DNA of 64,000 nucleotides, taken from assembly GCA_963422465.1 (NCBI GenBank), contig OY730171.1:3410001-3474000 (forward strand). The letters are read 5' to 3'. Origin of the DNA: Lichina pygmaea. Lineage: Eukaryota; Ascomycota; Lichinomycetes; Lichinales; Lichinaceae. The notes beneath the pieces are model-generated. The model was not told the origin of the DNA. It did not search any database and saw only the letters and a program-made list of their open reading frames with translations. The position numbers were made by a program, and so were the translations under genes. The first letter of the stretch is position 1, and each line of letters opens with the position of its first letter. Positions 34,485-44,045 of the stretch are shown here, in pieces.

Positions 34485-35386
34485 CCTGATTTTTGGCACC
34501 GAGCTGACCGCCGACACCGCCCCGCCCGTCTCGGCCAAGAGGTACGTACGGCCGTAGAGTACGTACGAGTTAAACGATCCGGACGGACGCAGTAATTAGC
34601 ACGGAGCCCTTTCGTGCTCCAAAGGGCCTGCGATCCAGCCTCTCCCACCCGGCGAAGGTACTTCGGCCTGTGCGACCGTCTTTGGAGGCAGGTTTTATTG
34701 CCTTGTTTCCCAAATCGGGGCGACTGGTAACGATCACGTGATCCGATGGGATTGACGTTGGCTTAGTCAGCGTCCCTGAGCCATTTACCGACACGTCTAC
34801 GGAGTGCCATACGGTACGTTACATACGTACCAGACGTTCTGTTGGGCCGCTACCAGAAGTTCTGCGGCTTCCCTCACGGTCAAATGCGGTCAGCTTGGTC
34901 ATTACTTCTGAGGCAGTAGGCGGTTGTGGGACGGACACAGGACTTTCGATGCCTTTGTCATCAGCACACTATGATGTCATCCTGTCGCGCTGTTCAACCA
35001 TCAAGCTCTGAACGGACACCACAGAACGGGCTTGTGAGTGATCAATGTAGTGATCGGCCACCGAATAGCAAGGTAGCTGCAGAAAATCATCACCGAGTTG
35101 AGCTTCCCGGGTGCCATATCACTGCCAATTGTGGCTATGTTGTATTAGTTCCCAAGAGTTTGGATGCCACAAGTCCATCCATACCTCTTGAGAGCCAGCA
35201 AAACTCTCTCAGTTACTGGAGATGGTAGAATAGCACAAGCGCACTCGGACGTACTCATGCTGTCTTTGCTCAACACTGTCCGAGTGCTCAGTCAGGAGTT
35301 TGAGCCAACGTGATGCCTCAGGGCGTGCAAGTGTACGTACCTCGTAAGCGGTTGAAGAGACAGGAAATGCGTATGTATGTATGAAT
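34485..35386. other. Divergent promoter region / intergenic
   Basis: No gene. A GTAC patch lies at 34540-34570 and another near 34810-34830. The region also holds the 5' side of the minus-strand transporter gene. Nothing else recognised. Confidence 0.45.
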
Positions 35387-35460
35387 TCCTACACAATTAT
35401 AAAACTAGCTCAGCTAGATTATGCTGGGGGATCTGTAGAGATGGTAAGGAAAACCTACGA
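35370..35460 (-). mobile_element. LINE 3' terminus, copy 2 (short)
   Basis: A 70-90 bp fragment of the same family as at 3054, 40040 and 41905. The minus strand reads GGTTTTCCTTACCATCTCTA, then AGCATAATCTAG, CTAGTTTTATAA, GTAGGAATT and a (CATA)3 tail at 35370-35381. It is a very short 5'-truncated copy. Confidence 0.6.
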
Positions 35461-35910
35461 GTAGACAGAGGAAATGCATCACGTGATGATTATCAGTCAC
35501 TCCTTCAAGTTGATGAAGTCATTTATCATCCACCATCATCACGTGACTATGGTTGTCCAGCCTCAAGCCCAAAGCCTCATATTAGGACCACGCCTCTGTG
35601 CGAAGGAAGCCTCGTCGTCGCTTGCTAGTGCCACCGTAATATGCCTAAGTGAGCCCAGTATTTTACCCGTCAATCCATCGTCGAGGTGAAGAGAGAACGA
35701 AGGTGTCATCTAGGAATATCGTGTCAGATCGTCACCGTTTCGATCCGGTCAGGGGATCGCCAAGCTGAACCATCGATTTGCTGCGTTTGCGGCGGGGGCG
35801 CCCGATCCATCACCGGCGGCTGTTGGGGCAATTCGACGTTCCCTGCCCCGCCCGTCGTCGGACCGTTCGCGTCGACCGAGAAGAAGAACCCCACGCAGAC
35901 GTCAAGGCGC

Positions 35911-36879
35911 ATGGAGCCCGTGGCGGAGTCGCCAACCGAGAGTCCATCAACCAACGATGAAGTGCTTGTCACACCGCCGGGGTCGCCATCTCCAGACCTT
36001 GCCAATGTACAGTCTGCCCGGGTACCATCCCTCCGCACCAGCTCCGACACTCCGGCCGTGGTGGCGCCCATGACGGTGTCGTCGACGCCGCTGGGCAATG
36101 TCAATGCGGCGCGTCGACCGGTGCCACCGCCGCAGTCGTCGGCCGCCAGCATCCGAACGGGAGGGCTTCCCCAGGACATGCAAGCGAGGCTGAAGGCCTT
36201 CCACCTCTCGAGGCAAGGTGCTCCACCAAACTCGAATCTCCGCCATCCCCCGGGCCCAGGGCCCAACGACGTCAGGGGGGGGCCGTCCGTGCTGCCCGGT
36301 CTCAACGCCGGGAGTTCCAGTCCGAAGAGCCCTGTGGGGCTGGCAGGACCGCTGGCCGGCGGGATCAGCCCGGCGCGACTGGCTCCTCAAGCTCGACCGC
36401 AGGCGCACAATTGGAGCTCGGCGCCGGTCGTGGCCCGCGGCGTACGCGCGCCAAAGCCGTCCCTCGGGGCACGTAGAGGACTGAAGTTACCCGGTGGTCT
36501 GCCTGGCGCCATGGGCGCCGTGGCCCCGGGGCAGTCGGGTGACGACCAGGCGCAAAACGGCGCCCCGACAGACCCAGCTGCCGTCGCGGCCGGTTCGCTC
36601 TTCAACAAGTTCTCAAACTACGTCGATACCGAGACGGGTACACTTCGCTTTGCCGGCAAGGCCGTCATTCACGGCAAGGGCGTCGAGTTTTCGAGCGGCA
36701 GCAGCTTCAGTATCTCGCTGGACGAGGTTGAGACGCTCGAGGAGCTGGGCAAAGGTAACTATGGCACCGTCTACCGCGTTCGACACAGCCGGCCGCGGAT
36801 GCGGAGACCGGGCCTTGGCCTGAAGGGGAATCGGCGCAACCTTTCGCTTACGACCGCCGCTCCCGCGGTCGACGGCGGG

Positions 36880-36913
<34 letters not shown>

Positions 36914-37660
36914 ATGGCAGCTCGAACGCCGAACCGAGCCCCGAGTCGGCCAAGTCGCCGCCGCCGCCGCCGCCGCCGCCCGCGGCCGGCGTCGTGGCCG
37001 GGACTACCGGCGTCATCATGGCCATGAAGGAGATCCACCTGGAGCTGGACGAGGCCAAGTTCGCCGCCATCAGCATGGAGCTCGACGTGCTGCACCGCTG
37101 CGTATGCCCCTTCGTCGTCGACTTCTACGGCGCCTTCTTCCAGGAAGGAGCAGTGTACATCTGCATGGAGTACATGGACGGCGGATCGATCGACAAGCTG
37201 TACGGCGACGGCATCCCGGAGAACGTCCTGCGCAAGGTAACGCTGTCTACGGTTCTGGGGCTGAAGGCGCTCAAGGACGACCACAACATCATCCACCGCG
37301 ACGTGAAGCCGACCAACATCTTGGTGAACACGAGGGGCCAGGTCAAGATCTGCGATTTCGGCGTCAGCGGCAACCTCGTCGCGAGCATCGCCAAGACCAA
37401 CATCGGCTGTCAGAGCTACATGGCGCCCGAGCGCATCGCCACGGGCGGCATTGCCCAGGCCGGCGCGAACCCGGGCGGCGGCACGTACAGCGTGCAGAGC
37501 GACATCTGGAGCCTGGGGCTCACCATCATCGAATGCGCCATGGGACAGTATCCGTACGCGCCCGAGACGTACAACAACATCTTCAGCCAGCTGAGCGTGA
37601 GTTATCCAAGCGGAGGAGGGGTGGCCGACGGGGGAAACGGAGACGCATCGTCCGTCGCGT

Positions 37661-37693
<33 letters not shown>

Positions 37694-38142
37694 GGGTGGG
37701 TGGGTGGGATGCAGTCGAGGCTAACTCTCGTCGGTAGGCGATCGTCGACGGGGATCCGCCGGATCTACCCGAAGAGGGCTTCTCGACCGCGGCGCGGGAA
37801 TTTGTGCGTGGATGTCTCAACAAGACGCCCAAGCTGCGGCCGACATACGCCATGCTCCTGCGACATCCTTGGCTCGCCGATGTGCTCAAGCCGCCGCCCG
37901 GCATCTTGGAGTCGGGCGGGGGCGGGGGTGGGGACGGGGACGGGGACCGGGGCGCGGAGCAGGCTCCGGCACCGACGTCCAAGGGAAACTACACGGGTAG
38001 CTCACCCGACACTGCAGACGATGAGGTCGCTCGATGGGTGCGCGAGGCCATCGACTGGCGAAAGAAGGGCATCATCGGCAAGAAGGACAAGCCCGCTCTT
38101 CACGCCGCGCCCCTCGACGCCCGCGCCCAGCCGGCTGCGTGA
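35911..38142 (+). CDS. pbs2: MAP kinase kinase, Pbs2 type (HOG osmostress pathway)
   Basis: Join 35911-37596 and 37738-38142 (141-bp intron), 696 aa. It should phosphorylate the Hog1-type MAP kinase in osmotic and other stress. A Pro/Ser-rich N-terminus precedes the kinase domain. Visible motifs: LGKGNYGTVY near 279, MAMKEI Lys near 371, IIHRDVKPTNILV near 460, DFGVSGNLVASIAKTNIGCQSYMAPE with activation-loop Ser492 and Thr496 (the S-x-A-x-T site of MAPKKs), and YMDGGSIDKLYGDGIPE typical of Pbs2. Between the Gly loop and the catalytic Lys there is a long insert, known in fungal Pbs2, here carrying Ala and Pro runs from GCC/CCG microsatellites. The frame is open upstream to 35686 but only with a GTG, so 35911 is the best start. 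The intron holds a GTC-type microsatellite. Confidence 0.92.
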
Positions 38143-38860
38143 TCTCGAACCCGCTTCTGTGTCTGGCCGGTCGAACGTGGAAGTTCCCAGGAGCGTCGAC
38201 GTCGTGCTCAAACAGCGCGTAGCCGAGGGTGGCGAGGAGGCAAAAAGGCTGGTGAGGGGCTCAAGCGTTCCTCGTCGAAGCGAAGCCGCGTTGCGGCCGA
38301 TCATGATAACAATGTACATGGCACAACAAGATGATCGCCTTCAGACTGCAACCGGCCTCCTCTTTTTCTCTCCAAGCATCTTACATATATCTCCACCATC
38401 GAACGTCGCGTCATCTGGTACTCGTACTTCCCGCTGCAACACGAGCGGAGTGCTAAGCTCAAGCGCAAAGAGATCTCTGTCCGGTCTTTCTCGTCCTGTC
38501 CTTTTCGTTCTTCATTCAGTGTTTTCATACCCCGGCTCCGCTCATTCTCGTCCTCCACCGGGGGGGGGGGGGGGGGCATCAGCATCTACGGGACATCAGA
38601 AGAGTCCCTTCCTCTTGATTCTCGCGTCACGTCTTGTCAGGCTGCTGATGATTCTTCTTCTTTCATTCCTCCATCTCATTGTACATAGACCGAATTTTAG
38701 GGCTCGGAGCCCTTGACGACGTCCCCCCCCCCCCTCCCCCCCCCTCCTCCTCCTTCTCATATGCACACGTAAACGAAGCACATCAAGACGAAACATCTTA
38801 TATCAAATTGGCATCTGGCCAAACACATCTTTTCAGAGCGCTTGAAGATGATTCCCTTGC
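38143..38860. other. 3' region of the MAPKK gene with G and C tracts
   Basis: No further gene. A G17 run at 38560-38576 and C-rich runs at 38725-38748 lie in what is probably the 3' untranslated or intergenic part. Confidence 0.5.
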
Positions 38861-39867
38861 ATGACTGTTGCTACACATGCCACGGTAGGGTGCTCCTGGC
38901 ACTGAGTACCTGTCAGCCGGAGGAGTGAGAAGACCAGTCCTCGCTCGCTGCTAGAGCCAAGTTCACGTGAGAGAAGAGAATTCTCACTGTATATTGGTGT
39001 CAACCAGGGACTCGACAGGGAGTCGATAGCCCGAGGATTTGCAGGGGTACAGAGATCAGCCTTCCTCTGAGTGACAGCTAAATTGTTTGTCTGCACGTGA
39101 TGGTGTACAGAGTTTTCTCCTTCTTGGTTGTCACTCCTAGATTTTAGAAGAAGAGAGATAGATCAATAAAGACACTCATTCCCTGGCTGGTTGCCAGTTC
39201 ACAGTACTGTATAGTAGAGAAGTTGCTGACCTGCTTATAATCACTGTATGAAAGACAGGGGTGTGTAGACATCACATTCTATTGAACCCACTTACAACAG
39301 TAAACTAGTTCAAATAGCTATTGCACTTGGTGTTTTACCTGAATTTCTACCAGGAGAGTGCACAAGTAGAGAGGTCTACCCATGCCATGGGGAGGGGGGG
39401 GAATACTCTCTTTCTCCCACACCTTCAGTACATCCAGAACACCCATCCATCCAGAGAGGTGTCAGACAGTTCAAATGTTGTTCTCTTGTCATGACAAATT
39501 GCAATAACTATAACTCTGCAACACAACAACTAAATAAAAAAGTAAGCAGCTTATTTGATTCCTCTACTTCCGATCTGTAATCCTTGAAGTTGCAGGCTTA
39601 GTTCTCTCAATTTTTCTGGTGTTGCTGAGAAGTTACAGTAGTTATCACTCAACAATGAAGTATCAACAACATCAATTTCACAACACTTATAACTCCACCA
39701 TCAGATGGACAAGTACTGTTTTTTGTGTGCCTATCAGATTCCTGTACTTTTTTTCCATTATCTCTGAGGTTGCCAGACCTCCTCTGACAATACTGTTGTT
39801 GTTTTGTAGTTGTTGCAGTCTGAGTAGTAGCTCAGTGTGGCCTTCTCACAAGAACTCACCTTGCTTA
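38861..39867. other. CpG-depleted transposon-derived DNA
   Basis: No intact gene. Between 39121 and 40186 I find a single CG dinucleotide (at 39571). It is AT-rich, TG/CA-rich sequence in which stops occur in all frames, presumably the decayed body of an element lying downstream (minus strand) of 40029. Confidence 0.5.
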
Positions 39868-40029
39868 CTACCAGTAATATATGTATTTTCTTCTCTCAAT
39901 GAAAGTCACTGTGCTAAGTAGAGCATTGAGATCTTTGGCTAAAATAGAGATGGTAGCTTTTTTATAGTTGGAGATAAAATCTATAGCCTTCTTGACACAA
40001 GTCTTAACTTCTCTGTCTAATTTGGCCAT
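39868..40029 (-). pseudogene. Short ORF at the start of a decayed element (HTH-like)
   Basis: An ATG-initiated minus-strand frame of 53 codons (MAKLDREVKTCVKKAIDFIS, ending TAG at 39868) directly follows CTATTCCACTATAA, the same word that precedes the LINE ORF1 start at 41880. The peptide VKKAIDFISNYKKATISILA resembles the N-terminal helix-turn-helix of pogo-type transposases more than LINE ORF1, but it is too short to assign. It is probably the 5' piece of a decayed mobile element. Confidence 0.35.
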
Positions 40030-40215
40030 GTTATAGTGGAATAGTATGGTATGGTATTCCTACTCTGTTTCAGAACTAGCTACTGCTAGACTATGCCAGG
40101 AACACTGTGTAGCTGTGTAACAAGGAAAACCTCTGGGCCCTAGAGCTGCAAGATCAAGAGAGACCTCTAGGCTCCAGGGCCCAAAGGGCGAAAAACTTTA
40201 TTGTCCCACATGTCT
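40030..40215 (-). mobile_element. LINE 3' terminus, copy 3
   Basis: Minus strand: GGTTTTCCTTG, AGACTATGCCAGG-type block (plus), CTAGTTCTGAAAC, GTAGGAAT and a short ACCAT-type tandem tail (40045-40063). It begins right after the TAG that closes the ORF1 frame at 40216, so no ORF2 lies between ORF1 and this 3' end. Confidence 0.55.
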
Positions 40216-41880
40216 CTAGTGACAGTAAACTGCTGGGATAACAGTTGAACAAGAAAGAAGGTCTGTAGCAGCAGAAACCTCAAGATTCCTTATTCAGGAA
40301 GAGGAAGGGTTGCGGAGGCTGCTGGTGTTGCTGGTGTTGCTGTTGCTGGAGGTGGTGTTGCTGCTGCTGCGAAGCTGTGTAGCTGTGACATCGTGATTGT
40401 ATGTTGGCTGGGCAGTTGTGTCCTCACCCACCCTCATTGTTTTCAGGTTGGTGCAGTAGGGGGGATAGTGCTGCTGCTGTGTGTATCACTGTCCCCATCA
40501 CTGCTGTGTGGGCACTTCTCACCAGGAGCCCGCACGGGGGGTGGTGGTGGTGGGCTGGGGGGGGCTGGGGGTGTTATCAACACCACCACTGCTATTGTCA
40601 CTGTTGGCCCTGATGTTGCTGTTGCTGCTGTTGCTGCTGTTGTGCAAGTACTTGTTGCTCTGTGTCTCCACCTGTGGTACTAGAAATTGTCTGGGTGCTG
40701 CCATCCTTGCAGCCGTGAGGCAGTTGAGCTCCTTGTCATGTGTGGTGCAGGCTTTATCCCACACCTTGTGTCCTTGTTGATGGCAGGCACTGCAGTGGGC
40801 CTGGGCTGGATCCTCTGAGACTCTGCACTGTCAGGTGTCATGTTGGCCAGAGCAGTGGGTGCAGCACTGTAGGTCACGGCATGCTGTTGCTACATGGCTG
40901 TATCACTGGCACTTGTAACATTGCCGCAATCATAGGTTGTGATGGTAGATCTTGCATGTCTTGACATCCACTCCCTTGACAATGCCCTTGTCCAGTATTC
41001 AGTTTGCTGCTGCTGGCTTGTAGGTATCCACCACTAGCAATGAGTAGTCCTTTCCTTGTGCTGCCCAAGGCCATGCCACTTTCACAATCACAAGTCCTGG
41101 GTGTAGGGTACAGTTCTGCCGGGTGAGGGCATCAATCACCTGTTGCTGTTGCTCTGTGTTGATGGACTTGGTCCTGACTCCGTGGACCAGCACAGAGTAG
41201 ACTTGTCAGGATACCTCCACCGACTTCCCAATACTGGCCAGCCACTCTGTTGACTGCTCCAGCTCATTCTTTGCTGCAACCGTAGAGGTGTGGAGTGTGT
41301 AGTTGCCACTAGGTAGTCGCTGTACCCCCAGTACCGCTCTGGTGCCAGTATTCCTGAAGTGGTTGATCTGTTCCTTCAGCTCCCCACACAACACCTGACG
41401 TAGGTGTCCTGCTTCCACCGAGTCCTTGATCTTGACTAGCACCACTTTATGGTGCCTTGCCTTGGTGTCTGCTGGTGGTCCTCTGTGTGCCTGCTGTGCA
41501 GCCTCTGCGTAGGTCCTGGGTCCTTGTTTGCCTGCCGCTAGCTGACCTTTCTCCAGCTTGCCCAGCCGGGCCTCGACTCTTCCCAGGACTGTTAATACTT
41601 CCTTGCTGATCTCCTGGTTCTGCTGCTGCCGCTGTGGGCCCTGCGGTGCCGCTGTATTGTTGTCACACCTCCTGCGTGTTGCCTCTGGGTACGTGTTCGT
41701 GTTCGCGATCACGTCGGAGATCTCGTCGAGTGATCCCAGGAACTCCACCACTCTTTTCAACAGTTCAAAAGTTGATCTGTCTTCTGAATAGACGTCTCCC
41801 GAGGTGTCTGCTGCATCTATGTGTGCCTTTACATCGTGGTATAGCTTCACCGACAGAAAGTCGGGTTTGTCGCTCGACAT
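40216..41880 (-). pseudogene. LINE (Tad-type) ORF1 / gag-like protein with nine in-frame TGA codons
   Basis: From the ATG at 41880 the frame stays open for 554 codons to a TAG at 40216-40218, apart from nine TGA codons at 41206, 40999, 40930, 40903, 40831, 40519, 40498, 40486 and 40294 (lowest coordinate of each). No TAA, TAG or frameshift occurs inside. The first 224 codons are uninterrupted, contain a coiled-coil-like region and the core KVVLVKIKD ... LKEQINHFRNTGTRAVLGVQ. Three zinc knuckles follow in the interrupted part (C-x2-C-x4-H-x4-C, C-x2-C-x3-H-x4-C, C-x2-C-x4-H-x6-C), then a Ser/Asn/Gln-rich tail. This is the plan of ORF1 in Tad-like fungal LINEs, an RNA-binding coat protein. Several TGA codons sit where Arg would fit, consistent with CGA to TGA mutation. 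Confidence 0.8.
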
Positions 41881-41889
41881 GGTTCTTTT

Positions 41890-42229
41890 ATAGTGGAATA
41901 GTATTGTATTGAGATCCTACACTATTCTAAAACTAGCTAAGCTAGATTATGCTGGGATACTATGAAAGTGGTAAGGAAACCTTTAGTCCAGGTGACTTGT
42001 CACCTGCCCCTAGGATGAAAACCTCCCCTGCAGCCCCTAGGTGGGCACCATCCTACCAAGAGACTATAGAACAAAGAAAGTGGCTGCCTGGCAGTCAGGC
42101 AGGGGGGAGCTGGTCCTGGGCCCAGGAGAACTGGGGGAGAAGGCCAAGACGTAGTAACCACAGGGCCAGGACAGTTGCTGCCTGGTGGCTAGAGGTCAGT
42201 TGCTGGAAGTTAGTTGTGGAGGTAAGCTG
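41890..42229 (-). mobile_element. LINE 3' terminus, copy 4 (3' untranslated region)
   Basis: Minus strand, downstream of the ORF2 stop at 42230. It matches copy 1 near 3060-3300 for about 200 bp (shared CCCAGGAGAACTGGGGGAGA on plus at 42119-42138), and ends AGCATAATCTAG, CTAGTTTTAGAAT, GTAGGAT plus an AATAC tandem. It ends about 20-30 bp upstream of the next element's ORF1 ATG at 41880, giving a head-to-tail junction. Confidence 0.65.
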
Positions 42230-42480
42230 TCAGAGCACCCGCCACTCACTGGCGAACCACCGGCACTGGAGGATCACGTGTTTAGCTGTCTCCCATTGCC
42301 ATCCACAGGGGCAATGAAGCTGGAGACTCAAAGCCAGGGACTCAGCAGCAGTGGAGGAAGGCAGCAAGGCCGATCTTGCCTGTGCGGATCTTTGTCAGGA
42401 CGCTGGTGTGTGCCTTCGGCAAGGCAGCGTGCAACCGGAGTGCCGCTGTGTGGGGCATCTTGTCAGGCTTCCACATCCCC
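42230..42480 (-). pseudogene. LINE ORF2 C-terminus (post-RNase-H zinc motif)
   Basis: Minus strand. HTAALRLHAALPKAHTSVLT and KIRTGKIGLAAFLH are followed by a TGA where Arg is expected, then VPGFESPA, a one-base slip, and CPCGWQWETAKHVILQCRWF ending with TGA at 42230. The C-x-C-GW ... H-x4-C motif closes the reverse-transcriptase/RNase H polyprotein of Tad-like fungal LINEs. Upstream (to about 42700) the frame is unrecognisable, so only the last 80 or so residues survive. It shows that the 3' UTR at 41890-42229 belongs to a LINE. Confidence 0.7.
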
Positions 42481-44045
42481 CTCCCTGGGTCGGGGTCAGT
42501 TGTCTGGAGGGGGGGAGGTGGTCCCCCTTCCAGCTGTCACCAGCGGTCCCAGCACCATTGCTCTGCTAGCTGGTAGGCAAGCCAGAGTGTTTGTGGTGGG
42601 GTGGGGTGGTGGCTTGTTGGGGGCTGTGCGGGGCCTTGATGGTGGAATGGTGATGGTTTGAAGTTGGTGACTATCGATGGATTTACTAGGGACGGTTGAA
42701 CTGTACGACACCCCTCCAAAAGGTGCGGGAGAAGGGGGGTGTTACCCCCCCCCCCCATGGCACAGGTAAGCGGGATCACGGGAAACAACTTCTGTTACTC
42801 CAGATCAATGTGTCTAGTTGTTGCCATAGGAATCTGGGCATGATATCATATATCCTGAGACAAAGTCTTGTCATGTTACAGTACAATTGCACCTAGAAAA
42901 ATCAAAGAGAATAGAGATATTTGTGAAATGATCAGTTGTAGCTGTACAGTTTTACTCACTCACTTGTATGTTAACTCTTCAATGTCTTTCTATGTATTCC
43001 GTACAGAAGTGATTTAGCAAGACTGATTGATTGACTGTCGTCACAGTACCGGAACAATTTCGTCCTGTACGTGCATACGTACACGGGTACGTACGAGTAC
43101 TTCCGCACTAAAAGCCTACCTCGTACGGAAGTACTTACGTATTGCTGTATGGAAGTATCAATACATACATACAAGTACTCCGTACTTCCAGCAGCCGCTA
43201 ATAACCAGAATGACATGCTGCCTTGCGCAACTTTGCCCCACATTCGAGTTTCACTAACTGAAGCCCACACCAGACATCACGAGATTCACCACCATCCCAA
43301 CAGCACAGGCGGAGTAATTGATAGCATTGTTCTGCGAGCTGAACGAGATCTTGTCGACTGTCCTTCGTTGGACGATCCCCGCAATTCTGGTGGTTGTCGT
43401 GGTTGTTGACCTTCGAACGCACAATTGCGCTCTGTCCTAAAGGTAAGTGCCATATTACCTGTTCGTACGAGCACATGGGTGGATGCATAAACTCCCCAGC
43501 CCAACCCAGCCCAGCCCAATTCAGCCCGCCTGCGCTTCAAATGAGACTACCTCATTCCAGCTTGCTACTCCTACCTGCTCGGTCCTGCGATGAAGCACTG
43601 TACCTCTACCCCTTCCACCCCTCAAACCATGTCGCTGCGCGCTTCTTCAGATGGGGCAAGCGACACTTGAAGCCCGGCTGACTCTGGGGTGATGGAAAAA
43701 GACAAGACTTCCAGACCCTTATGATTGGCTTTGCCCGTCCGAGGCCTACTGTACACCGGCTGATACGAGCAGAACTGAGGGCTGGCAGGGGCGGTCTTGG
43801 CCCTTCTGAGGTCTGTCTGCGACGCACCGGATCTTCAATACCTACACGATTCTGACGGCGACATACGAGTGAGGCAGGCAGGTGCGTCTCTCTGCTCCAA
43901 CGCAAGTTCGGAATCGAATCTAGACAAAGAACAAGGCAGTCCTGTGGCCGAGCCCCGACGGCGATTAGGAAATCTTTCCTGACATCACGTCGAGGGGCTC
44001 GTTGTGCGCGCGGCATCAGGCCCGTGCGCTAGACCTTGTGGTACC
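42481..44045. other. Intergenic, LINE remnant passing into unique DNA
   Basis: No gene. 42481-42760 is probably more decayed ORF2, with G- and C-rich runs. A GTAC-rich patch spans about 43070-43190. Short tandem CCCAGCC-type words occur near 43495-43530. The promoter of the Kap104 gene must lie at the right end. Confidence 0.45.

Noticed and set aside
36860-37015. Insertion in the kinase domain as a sign of a broken MAPKK
   Set aside because: Fungal Pbs2 kinases normally carry an insert between the glycine loop and the catalytic lysine; here it is merely enlarged by Ala/Pro runs.
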